This document shows positions 1-5,693 of a stretch of DNA of 11,370 nucleotides, piece by piece (within the stretch, counting starts at the first letter, position 1; every line of letters begins with the position of its first letter). Below the pieces are notes generated by a model, which was not told the DNA's origin, ran no database searches, and saw nothing but the letters and a program-made list of their open reading frames with translations. The stretch is from NCBI GenBank assembly GCA_026985655.1, contig JALSQB010000117.1, forward strand, positions 1 to 11,370, written 5' to 3'. This DNA comes from Campylobacteraceae bacterium (GTDB lineage Bacteria > Campylobacterota > Campylobacteria > Campylobacterales > Sulfurovaceae). Made by a program: the position numbers and the translations under genes.

Positions 1-1230
1 AAAGAAAGCTTTGGACTCAATGAGTTTGTAGGCTATGAAACAACACACTCTGAAGCCAAAGTTCTTGCCCTACTCGATGAGAACTTCAAACAAGTAGAAG
101 CATTAAATGGCATAGGTTGGGTCTATCTTGACAAAACTCCTTTTTACGCTGAATCAGGTGGACAAGTGGGTGACACAGGGGTTTTAGATTTTAATGATGA
201 ACGCCCTACCCTTAAAGTGCTAAGTACTAAAAAATTCCTAGAAATGAACCTCTCCCAAGTAGAAGGAAGCATTAAAATAGGTGACAAAGTAGAAGCCTTA
301 GTCCACAACACAAGAACAGAGATAGAACGTCACCACTCAGCTACCCACCTGCTTCACGCAGGATTACGTGCCATTTTAGGCGACCACATTGCCCAAGCAG
401 GGTCACTTAACGATGACAAACGTCTGCGTTTTGACTTCTCACACCCAAAAGCTGTTACAAGCGAAGAGTTAGAGCAAGTAGAAGCATGGGTCAATGACAA
501 AATCAGCCGTGCCATTGCTAGAAAAACAGAGATTATGTCCGTAGATGATGCTAAAAAAGCAGGAGCTATGGCTCTTTTTGGTGAAAAATATGGTGACAAA
601 GTCCGTGTGGTTAGCATGGGCGATGCCTCGGTTGAGCTTTGTGGAGGAACACACGTAAACAATCTTTCAGAAATTGGCTTGTTTATGATTAGCAAAGAGT
701 CAGGGGTAAGTGCAGGAGTTAGACGAATAGAAGCTGTTTGTAGCAAATCAGCCATTGCTGAAGTTCAAGCATTAAGAAGTACGATGAACGAACTCAAAAT
801 AGAGCTAAAAAACCAAAACCCAATGACAGGTATTAGCAAACTCAAAGAGGAGCTAAAGAGTTTAAAGTCTGAACTCAAAACTGCCCTAAGCTCAACTAAA
901 AAAGAGTTAAGTGCCACAGAATTAAAGGGAATTAACATCATCATAGATGAAGTAGAATCTGGCGACATTAAAGAGCTAATTGATGAAGCAAAAAACAAGT
1001 ACCCCAACTTAGCCATTATTTTGTTTCAGAAAAAAGGGGACAAAGTGATGATTGCTTGTGGGGCAAAAGAGTGTTCTGTAAAAGCAGGAGATTGGATAAA
1101 AGCCATAGCTCCTATCTTAGGTGGTGGAGGTGGAGGTCGCCCAGACTTCGCCCAAGCTGGAGGAAAAGATGCCTCTAAAATTGGAGAAGCAAAAGAGAAA
1201 GCTTTGATTTATTTGGAAGCGAATTTGTAA
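1..1230 (+). CDS. alaS: Alanine--tRNA ligase, C-terminal part (5' end outside window)
   Basis: The reading frame is open from base 1, so this is the last 409 codons of a gene that starts upstream; E. coli AlaS is about 876 aa, so roughly half is present. AlaS charges tRNA-Ala in the cytoplasm and clears mischarged Ser/Gly. The visible part begins near the end of the aminoacylation region and holds the editing domain and the C-Ala domain. The zinc-binding editing motifs are HxxxH (H112 and H116, counted from window codon 1, in HHSATHLLHA) and CGGTH (C214 and H218, bases 640-654). A Lys/Glu-rich coiled-coil-like stretch follows. A glycine-rich loop (from base 1120) leading into RPDFAQAGG marks the C-Ala domain. 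The frame is intact and ends with TAA three bases before a REP palindrome. The truncation is only the window edge, not a pseudogene. Confidence 0.97.
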   Translation, partial: KESFGLNEFVGYETTHSEAKVLALLDENFKQVEALNGIGWVYLDKTPFYAESGGQVGDTGVLDFNDERPTLKVLSTKKFLEMNLSQVEGSIKIGDKVEALVHNTRTEIERHHSATHLLHAGLRAILGDHIAQAGSLNDDKRLRFDFSHPKAVTSEELEQVEAWVNDKISRAIARKTEIMSVDDAKKAGAMALFGEKYGDKVRVVSMGDASVELCGGTHVNNLSEIGLFMISKESGVSAGVRRIEAVCSKSAIAEVQALRSTMNELKIELKNQNPMTGISKLKEELKSLKSELKTALSSTKKELSATELKGINIIIDEVESGDIKELIDEAKNKYPNLAIILFQKKGDKVMIACGAKECSVKAGDWIKAIAPILGGGGGGRPDFAQAGGKDASKIGEAKEKALIYLEANL

Positions 1231-1233
1231 GCC

Positions 1234-1260
1234 GTAGGGGGCGATTGCTATCGCACCATT
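1234..1260 (+). repeat. REP-like palindrome, copy A
   Basis: The copy begins with the tetranucleotide GTAG, then GGGGGCGATTGCTATCGC and ACCATT. GCGAT and ATCGC form the core hairpin; the T in TGCTATCGC differs from the C in the other three copies. It starts three bases after the alaS stop. It is convergent with copy B, 16 bases away. The pair can form a long stem of about 25 bp, with one G-T wobble, that could serve as a bidirectional transcription end or mRNA-stabilising structure for alaS and the transposase gene. Confidence 0.85.
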
Positions 1261-1274
1261 TCTTTATCTCAATT

Positions 1275-1748
1275 TTAATTGGTGCGATGGCAATCGCCCC
1301 CTACAAATGATGAATATTTCCAATCTTCTAAATTTTCTACAAGCCCATGTTTTATGGGATTATTTTTCATGTATTCTAAACAACGTAAATAATCTTTTTC
1401 ATCTCTTATGGTATGTTCATAATATCGTTTTTGCCATATAGGGTTTAAACCTTTTTTATATCGTGCCATAGATTGTTCTTCATCTTGTTGCACTTTAATT
1501 GAAAAGTTATATTTAATGGCTCTAACAATTTTAGGATAATCTTTTACATTACTTGGCGTAATTATCATGTGTAAATGCTCAGGTAAAATGACAATTGCAT
1601 TTATGCGATATTTATAATACCTCTTGCTTTCACGAAAACTTTCATGTAATTCATCAATATTATCTATCAAAATAGAATTTCGTCTATGCGTAACAATGGT
1701 TAAATAATAACTATGCCCTTCTAAAAAGAGTCGTTTATAATCTGCCAT
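1275..1748 (-). CDS. REP-associated tyrosine transposase (RAYT, Y1/HUH family)
   Basis: RAYT proteins are single-domain Y1 HUH nucleases that bind and cut REP palindromes as single-stranded DNA. Numbered from the chosen ATG (1748), the HxH metal-binding motif is H58/H60 in PEHLHMI. The catalytic tyrosine is predicted to be Y126 in LEYMKNNPIKHG, the family's typical YxxxNPxxxG block. It is preceded by the characteristic YEHTIRDEKDYLR and followed by WKYSSF. Length is 157 aa, in the family range. A TTG five codons upstream (1763) is an alternative start, but the family N-terminus normally begins just before the DYKR-like segment, and neither start has a well-spaced Shine-Dalgarno. The last nine residues (VGGDCHRTN) are read straight out of REP copy B. 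The gene is flanked by REP pairs on both sides, as expected for a RAYT and its substrates. It appears intact. Confidence 0.9.
   Translation of the reverse strand: MADYKRLFLEGHSYYLTIVTHRRNSILIDNIDELHESFRESKRYYKYRINAIVILPEHLHMIITPSNVKDYPKIVRAIKYNFSIKVQQDEEQSMARYKKGLNPIWQKRYYEHTIRDEKDYLRCLEYMKNNPIKHGLVENLEDWKYSSFVGGDCHRTN
1277..1304 (-). repeat. REP-like palindrome, copy B, overlapping the 3' end of the RAYT gene
   Basis: On the minus strand this reads GTAG, GGGGGCGATTGCCATCGC and ACCAATT. It is inverted relative to copy A. The transposase reading frame passes through it, and the TAA stop lies at its edge (1275-1277). Confidence 0.88.
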
Positions 1749-1809
1749 TCCTAATTTTAACAAAATAAAATAATTTATATCAATAATATGTCAAATTGTC
1801 ATAAAATCC

Positions 1810-1836
1810 GTAGGGGGCGATTGCCATCGCACCATT
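1810..1836 (+). repeat. REP-like palindrome, copy C
   Basis: The sequence is GTAG, GGGGGCGATTGCCATCGC and ACCATT. It is identical to copy A except for C in place of T in the loop. It lies upstream of the transposase start and faces copy D, 96 bases away. Confidence 0.88.
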
Positions 1837-1932
1837 ATAAAATCGCATCATCAATCAAAACAAACAATATCCATTTCATTTTAAATACAAATATTTTTAT
1901 GTTCTGTGGGGGTTTTATTTTATGGGTGTGTT

Positions 1933-1960
1933 AATTGGTGCGATGGCACTCGCCCCCTAC
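1933..1960 (-). repeat. REP-like palindrome, copy D
   Basis: On the minus strand this reads GTAG, GGGGGCGAGTGCCATCGC and ACCAATT. One T-to-G change relative to copy B weakens one pair of the GCGAT/ATCGC core. It lies 58 bases before the membrane-protein start at 2019. The 96 bases between C and D are AT-rich, with no gene seen. Confidence 0.87.
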
Positions 1961-2018
1961 AAACACTTCTCTTTAAGCTAAAGCTGTTATATTTCTTTTA
2001 AAATTTTGGAGACATTCA

Positions 2019-2495
2019 ATGAAAGAACAAGCCATTACCCTCTTTGCCAACTACGCACAAGCCATAGTCTTTTTACACGTCCTCTCTGCTATTATTTGGA
2101 TAGGGGGCATGATAGCCATTCGTTTGGCTGTTCACCCTACGATGCAAAGCATTGATGAGCCTCAAATAAAATTGGGGAAAACCCTTCAACTTATGGGTAA
2201 GTTTTTTAATATTGTGATGCCCTTTATATTCATTTTACTGCTTACGGCGATTGTCTTAATTTTTGCCATGGAGAAAAGCCCTGAACTTCAAATTAAAGAG
2301 AGTATTTGGGTGATTATGACTGCCAATTTTATTTGGATGTACACAAAACGCTACAAAGCTCAAAAGCTCTTTAACCGAGGGGAACTACCTCAAGCCAAAG
2401 CGATGGTGGCGTTAATTCCTAAGTTTCTACTCCCTTTAAATATTGTGCTTGGATTGGTCGCCCTTTGGTTGGGTGTGGCATTACGAGGGCTTTAA
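2019..2495 (+). CDS. Four-helix integral membrane protein, CopD/HemJ-like character
   Basis: A 158-aa protein made almost wholly of membrane segments, roughly residues 12-38, 60-84, 95-110 and 132-156. The first helix has LHVLSAIIWIGGM with H20 and W27, and H39 follows at its end. A histidine-plus-W-(I/F)-GG pattern of this kind is seen in CopD-type and HemJ-type helical membrane proteins, where histidines can bind copper or haem. That family call is only an inference from pattern, and the protein is otherwise unrecognised. GGAG lies 7 bases before the ATG (2008-2011), supporting this start. Its stop is two bases before the methyltransferase ATG, so the two are almost certainly co-transcribed. 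The neighbouring hemN makes a haem link attractive but unproven. Confidence 0.8.
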   Translation: MKEQAITLFANYAQAIVFLHVLSAIIWIGGMIAIRLAVHPTMQSIDEPQIKLGKTLQLMGKFFNIVMPFIFILLLTAIVLIFAMEKSPELQIKESIWVIMTANFIWMYTKRYKAQKLFNRGELPQAKAMVALIPKFLLPLNIVLGLVALWLGVALRGL

Positions 2496-2497
2496 GT

Positions 2498-3139
2498 ATG
2501 AATGAAAACAATTTATGGTTAGAACGATGGGAAAACAGAGAGATAGGCTTTAATCAAGAGGAGGTTAATGCTTATTTAATTAACTATTTTCAAGAACTTA
2601 ATCTAGCAGAAAAAAGTACTGTTTTTGTACCTTTATGTGGTAAAAGCATTGACATCTCTTGGTTATTGGCTCAAGGTCATGCTGTTGTAGGTGTTGAGTT
2701 AAGCCAAATTGCTGTTGAAGAGTTATTTCAAGAGCTTGGTTTAAAAGCCAATATCTCAACACTTAATGAGCTTACTGTTTACCAAAGTAAAAATTTGACC
2801 CTCTTTGTGGGTGATATTTTTCACTTACACGCTGACATAATAGGTAAAATTGATGCCGTCTATGACCGTGCTGCGATGGTTGCCTTAACAAAAGAGTTAC
2901 GAGTTAAATATTCTAAACATATTTGTCAAATAACCCATAATGCTCCTCAACTGCTACTCTGTTTTGAGTATGACCAAGCTTTAATGAACCGAACACCCTA
3001 CTCGGTGGAAGAAGCAGAGGTTCAAAATCATTATGGCGAACATTATACACTTCAATTATTAGCCAGAGAAGCCATAGAAGGAGGCTTTAAAGGGAAACTT
3101 CCTGCTTCTGATGTGGTTTGGTTACTTAAATCGTCATAG
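2498..3139 (+). CDS. Thiopurine S-methyltransferase (TPMT)-family SAM-dependent methyltransferase
   Basis: A 213-aa soluble class I SAM methyltransferase. The N-terminal block WLERWENREIGFNQ and the SAM-binding motif VPLCGKSIDISWLL (residues 44-57) followed by GVELS (65-69) are diagnostic for the TPMT family, as are GDIF (105-108) and DAVYDRAAMVAL (119-130). Bacterial TPMTs transfer methyl groups to sulfur, selenium or tellurium substrates; the natural substrate here cannot be read from sequence. An upstream in-frame ATG at 2465 lies inside the preceding gene. The start at 2498 is preferred because GAGGG (2485-2489) sits 8 bases before it and homologues begin here. The last 14 bases overlap the 3' end of hemN on the other strand. 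Confidence 0.92.
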   Translation: MNENNLWLERWENREIGFNQEEVNAYLINYFQELNLAEKSTVFVPLCGKSIDISWLLAQGHAVVGVELSQIAVEELFQELGLKANISTLNELTVYQSKNLTLFVGDIFHLHADIIGKIDAVYDRAAMVALTKELRVKYSKHICQITHNAPQLLLCFEYDQALMNRTPYSVEEAEVQNHYGEHYTLQLLAREAIEGGFKGKLPASDVVWLLKSS

Positions 3140-4502
3140 AAAAAATACGCCCTTGGGGAGTGTTTTTAGCCAAATGTAAGTCAAATGCCATGCAGACATT
3201 TCGCACAAATATTCGGCTTGACTCTTTCACTAAGAGTCTATTGTCTTCTATTTCTATTAAGTTGTCTTCTATCATCTCTCCTAAACGTTCTAAAATTTCA
3301 TCTATGTTGTTTAACTTCATCTGCTCATCTTTCCATGAGGTTTCAAGATTACACATAAGATTTAAAATATGTTTTCTTACCCTTAAGTCTTCATCTGTGA
3401 GTAAATGCCCTCTAAAAATAGGAAGTTTTCCCTCATTAACACGTTTAATGTAATCTTCTACCCGTTTCTCATTTTGAGCAAAAGCGTACCAAGAATCTGA
3501 AATAGAGGACATACCAAGCCCAATCATTAGCTTAGTTTTTCCAGCAGTGTAGCCCATGAAGTTTCGGTGCAGTTTTTTATTTTTCATCGCTTTATGCAGT
3601 TTGTCCGTAGGTAAAGCGAAATGATCCATGCCTATCTCTTCATATCCTGCTTCAAAAAATAACTTTTTACCCAACTCATAAAGTTCTCTTTTGGCATTAT
3701 CTTTGGGTAAATCATTTTCATCAAAACCACGTTGCCCTACCCCTTTAATCCAAGGAACATGGGCGTAAGAGTAGTAGGCAATCCTATCGGGTCGCTGTTT
3801 AACTGTTTGCTCAATGGTGCTTACAATACTCTGCTTGGTTTGATGAGGCAATCCAAAAATAATGTCATGCGAAATAGATTCATACCCAATCTCTCTTGCC
3901 CAATCGTTTACACGTTTTACATTTTCATACGGTTGCACTCGATTAATGGCTTGTTGCACAGTCGGGTCATAATCTTGAATGCCAAAAGAGGTACGCTTAA
4001 AGCCTAAATCAAAGAGCGTTTGGAGTTGCTCTTTGGTCGTGTCATTGGGGTGAGCTTCAAAAGAGAAGTCATACACCTCATGTCGCGAAGCCTCTTCAAA
4101 AAGTCCGTCTATCATACGTTTTAAATTGGCTGAAGAGAAAAAAGTAGGTGTTCCTCCTCCTAAATGAAGCTCTCTAATGGAGGGTTTCTCCTCTAATATC
4201 GCCACATAGAGTTTCCACTCTTTTAAAATGGTATCAATATATTCATCTTCTACCGAGTGCCGTTTAGTAATGTGTTTATGACAGGCACAAAAAGTACAGA
4301 GATTTTCACAATACGGCATGTGAATGTAGAGGCTAATCCCCTCTTTGGTATTACTTTCATTAAAAGATAACTGAACTGTTTTTTTCCAATCCTCTTTTTT
4401 AATTCCCTCTTTGTTCCAAAAAGGTACAGTAGGATAAGAGGTATATCGAGGACCTGGGATATTATATTTTTGAATTAAAGATACATTATTCAAATCTTGC
4501 AT
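3126..4502 (-). CDS. hemN: Oxygen-independent coproporphyrinogen III dehydrogenase
   Basis: A radical-SAM enzyme that decarboxylates two propionates of coproporphyrinogen III to give protoporphyrinogen IX without oxygen. At 458 aa it matches E. coli HemN (457 aa). It starts with the HemN-type segment IPGPRYTSYPT (residues 15-25). The 4Fe-4S motif is C65-x3-C69-x2-C72 with the extra HemN cysteine C74 (HMPYCENLCTFCACHK). The SAM-binding GGGTPTF is at 115-121. Full length, including the extra cysteine, favours true HemN over the shorter HemW-like proteins. AAGGA lies six bases before the ATG. An FNR-type box and a TATAAT hexamer lie upstream, so induction under low oxygen is predicted. It supplies haem to the b- and c-haem-rich oxidase encoded nearby. 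Confidence 0.96.
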   Translation of the reverse strand: MQDLNNVSLIQKYNIPGPRYTSYPTVPFWNKEGIKKEDWKKTVQLSFNESNTKEGISLYIHMPYCENLCTFCACHKHITKRHSVEDEYIDTILKEWKLYVAILEEKPSIRELHLGGGTPTFFSSANLKRMIDGLFEEASRHEVYDFSFEAHPNDTTKEQLQTLFDLGFKRTSFGIQDYDPTVQQAINRVQPYENVKRVNDWAREIGYESISHDIIFGLPHQTKQSIVSTIEQTVKQRPDRIAYYSYAHVPWIKGVGQRGFDENDLPKDNAKRELYELGKKLFFEAGYEEIGMDHFALPTDKLHKAMKNKKLHRNFMGYTAGKTKLMIGLGMSSISDSWYAFAQNEKRVEDYIKRVNEGKLPIFRGHLLTDEDLRVRKHILNLMCNLETSWKDEQMKLNNIDEILERLGEMIEDNLIEIEDNRLLVKESSRIFVRNVCMAFDLHLAKNTPQGRIFSMTI

Positions 4503-4528
4503 TATTTTCCTTAGTTATAAGTACTATA

Positions 4529-4569
4529 ATTATAGCTAAAAAATAATTTTAAATAATGATTTGCATCAA
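4529..4569 (-). promoter_or_regulatory. hemN promoter with FNR/Crp-type box
   Basis: On the minus strand the box reads TTGATGCAAATCAT (4569 to 4556), matching nine of the ten consensus positions of TTGAT-N4-ATCAA. A TATAAT hexamer follows at 4534-4529. The implied start is about 4521-4522, which places the box centre at -40.5 to -41.5, the class II activator position. The leader would be about 20 bases and includes AAGGA. The match and spacing are seen; activation is inferred. Confidence 0.72.
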
Positions 4570-4597
4570 TAATATATGTTAGCTTTTAGCCTATAAT
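4556..4597 (+). promoter_or_regulatory. Possible plus-strand promoter sharing the same FNR-type box
   Basis: The palindrome at 4556-4569 also has a plus-strand TATAAT at 4592-4597. The implied start at 4604 puts the box centre at -41.5, again class II geometry. Transcription would begin at the first base of the 15-bp inverted repeat (4604) and run antisense to the Crp/Fnr gene. No reading frame of any size follows, so the product would be a non-coding or antisense RNA. TATAAT-like hexamers are common in DNA this AT-rich, so confidence is modest. Confidence 0.35.
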
Positions 4598-4602
4598 ACT
4601 TC

Positions 4603-4724
4603 TTAGAAAGATATAAGCAGAAGAACTTTTTCACCTTAAAGATTTATTTCATTCAGTAGTCTAAGTATTTATTTTGTAAATCGTTGTTGTTTTTCAATAC
4701 TTAACTAAGCTTATATCTTTCTAC
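4603..4724. repeat. Inverted-repeat element of about 122 bp (MITE-like or structured RNA)
   Basis: TAGAAAGATATAAGC at 4604-4618 is matched perfectly by its reverse complement at 4709-4723. Nested inside, TAAGTATT (4662-4669) pairs with AATACTTA (4696-4703), extended by AGT/ACT around one bulged C. ACTTC occurs directly outside both ends (4598-4602 and 4725-4729), resembling a 5-bp target duplication. The right arm supplies the TAG stop codon of the Crp/Fnr gene. No protein frame and no clear U-tract follow either arm, so a standard terminator is not the simplest reading. Confidence 0.6.
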
Positions 4725-5362
4725 ACTTCAAGAAATGCTTGCAACTTCTCTTCATCTAAAATTCTATTTTGTTTATCAATTATCTCTAACTTGCGTAACT
4801 TACTTAAAATACGTGAAAGTGTCTCTGGTGCCATATTTAAAAAACTGGCTATCTCTTTGTTTTTAGCTTTTTGAAGATACTTTGGATTCTCTTCAATAAA
4901 TGAGCAGACTTTGGTCATAGCATCATAGACCATATTACGGTTAATGACCAACTCTAAATGTTTTACTTTTAAACTAATGGACTTCAAAAGGTTAAAAGAG
5001 AAATGGGCATCTTCTTGTAAAAAGGTAGAAAATTTCTTCTGGTCAATGAGTAAAACCTCAACCCCATCACGCATAGCAATGGCAGTAGCAGGAAACTTCA
5101 TATTTTCAAATGATGCCATTTCAGCAATGAATGTTGGTTGGGTAAAGTAGTGAATAACTAGTTCATGTCCTTTTAAATCTGTTTTATAAAGCTTTATATG
5201 CCCTTCTAATAAAAAATAAAAATAGTTTGGCATTTCTCCCTCATAGAACAAAATGTTATCTTGAGTAAGTCTTTTAATGCTACTCATCTGAGCTAACTTT
5301 TCTATCTCAGAAGCATTAAATAGTTCAAATATTTTTAATTGATGCAGTTTTTTTATTATCAT
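4721..5362 (-). CDS. Crp/Fnr-family transcriptional regulator, cysteine-poor
   Basis: A 213-aa cytoplasmic DNA-binding protein. An N-terminal cyclic-nucleotide-binding-like beta barrel (about residues 10-115; GHIKLYK and the E81-centred segment are typical) is joined by a dimerisation helix (about 120-148) to a C-terminal winged helix-turn-helix. The recognition helix ETLSRILSKLRK has E180, S183 and R184, the residues that in FNR contact TTGAT half-sites. The FNR N-terminal Cys cluster is absent; the only cysteine is C153, so oxygen sensing through a 4Fe-4S cluster is not expected. DNR/NssR-like or other effector sensing is possible. The ATG is fixed by an in-frame TAA 12 bases upstream, and no Shine-Dalgarno is visible. 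It lies between hemN and the divergent cco operon, both preceded by TTGAT palindromes. Confidence 0.93.
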   Translation of the reverse strand: MIIKKLHQLKIFELFNASEIEKLAQMSSIKRLTQDNILFYEGEMPNYFYFLLEGHIKLYKTDLKGHELVIHYFTQPTFIAEMASFENMKFPATAIAMRDGVEVLLIDQKKFSTFLQEDAHFSFNLLKSISLKVKHLELVINRNMVYDAMTKVCSFIEENPKYLQKAKNKEIASFLNMAPETLSRILSKLRKLEIIDKQNRILDEEKLQAFLEV

Positions 5363-5368
5363 AATAAA

Positions 5369-5406
5369 AGTTTACACTAAAAATTGATTTAAATCAATTT
5401 TTTATA
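5369..5406 (-). promoter_or_regulatory. Candidate promoter region of the Crp/Fnr gene, overlapped by the FNR-type box
   Basis: Two minus-strand hexamers are possible: TATAAA at 5406-5401, and TAAACT at 5374-5369. The second ends six bases before the ATG, so transcription would start at the ATG itself and the mRNA would be leaderless, which would fit the missing Shine-Dalgarno. For either hexamer the palindrome at 5384-5397 covers the promoter, suggesting repression (autoregulation) rather than activation. Confidence 0.35.
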
Positions 5407-5425
5407 GAGAAAAAATCGCTATAAT
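5384..5425 (+). promoter_or_regulatory. cco operon promoter with perfect FNR/Crp-type box
   Basis: TTGATTTAAATCAA at 5384-5397 matches TTGAT-N4-ATCAA at every informative base. A TATAAT hexamer lies at 5420-5425. The predicted start is 5432, so the box is centred at -41.5, exact class II geometry. This predicts activation of ccoNOQP by an FNR-type regulator, most simply the gene next to it. The distance to the ccoN ATG leaves a leader of about 262 bases. Confidence 0.75.
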
Positions 5426-5693
5426 TAATATATCTAATTCTTGGATTATTCTATCAAATAGACTTGACTCCCCATCTTTTAAAAAAATCAACAAAGTACT
5501 ATAATATAAGCGTTTAAGTACAACTAAAACCTTTTTTACACACTCAAATTAATCTTTTAAAAAAAACAAAAATATTGACACTATATTAAGTTTTATATTA
5601 AAAAAATAGATTATACTTATAATTGTAGGCTATATTATTATGACTATTTTTTACTCATAATGTTACAGCTATAATTTTTTAAGGAGGTAATGT
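5426..5693 (+). other. Long AT-rich leader between the cco FNR-type promoter and ccoN
   Basis: No gene of convincing length is seen here. Further TATAAT-like hexamers occur (5500-5505, 5618-5623 and 5670-5675), and a TTGACA at 5575-5580 has no well-placed -10. A second constitutive promoter closer to ccoN is therefore possible. The region ends in a strong Shine-Dalgarno, AAGGAGG at 5681-5687, six bases before the ATG. No strong hairpin or known riboswitch was recognised. Confidence 0.5.

Noticed and set aside
354..755. Minus-strand open frame of 133 codons inside alaS
   Set aside because: It is antisense to the conserved editing domain, has a low-complexity Ser/Leu-rich product and no ribosome-binding site; it is a shadow of alaS codon use.
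2465..2497. Earlier ATG for the methyltransferase, overlapping the membrane-protein gene
   Set aside because: The start at 2498 has a properly spaced GAGGG, and the family N-terminus begins there.
3160..3453. Plus-strand open frame of 97 codons inside hemN
   Set aside because: It is antisense to an intact conserved gene, with a Ser/Lys/Ile-rich product and no family features.
4561..4646. Short minus-strand GTG frame (22 codons) through the left arm of the inverted repeat
   Set aside because: It has no correctly spaced ribosome-binding site, no recognisable product, and a composition expected by chance.
5575..5603. TTGACA at 5575-5580 as a sigma-70 promoter for ccoN
   Set aside because: At 17 bases spacing the -10 would be TTAAAA; the better TATATT is only 13 bases away. 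It may be chance in AT-rich DNA.
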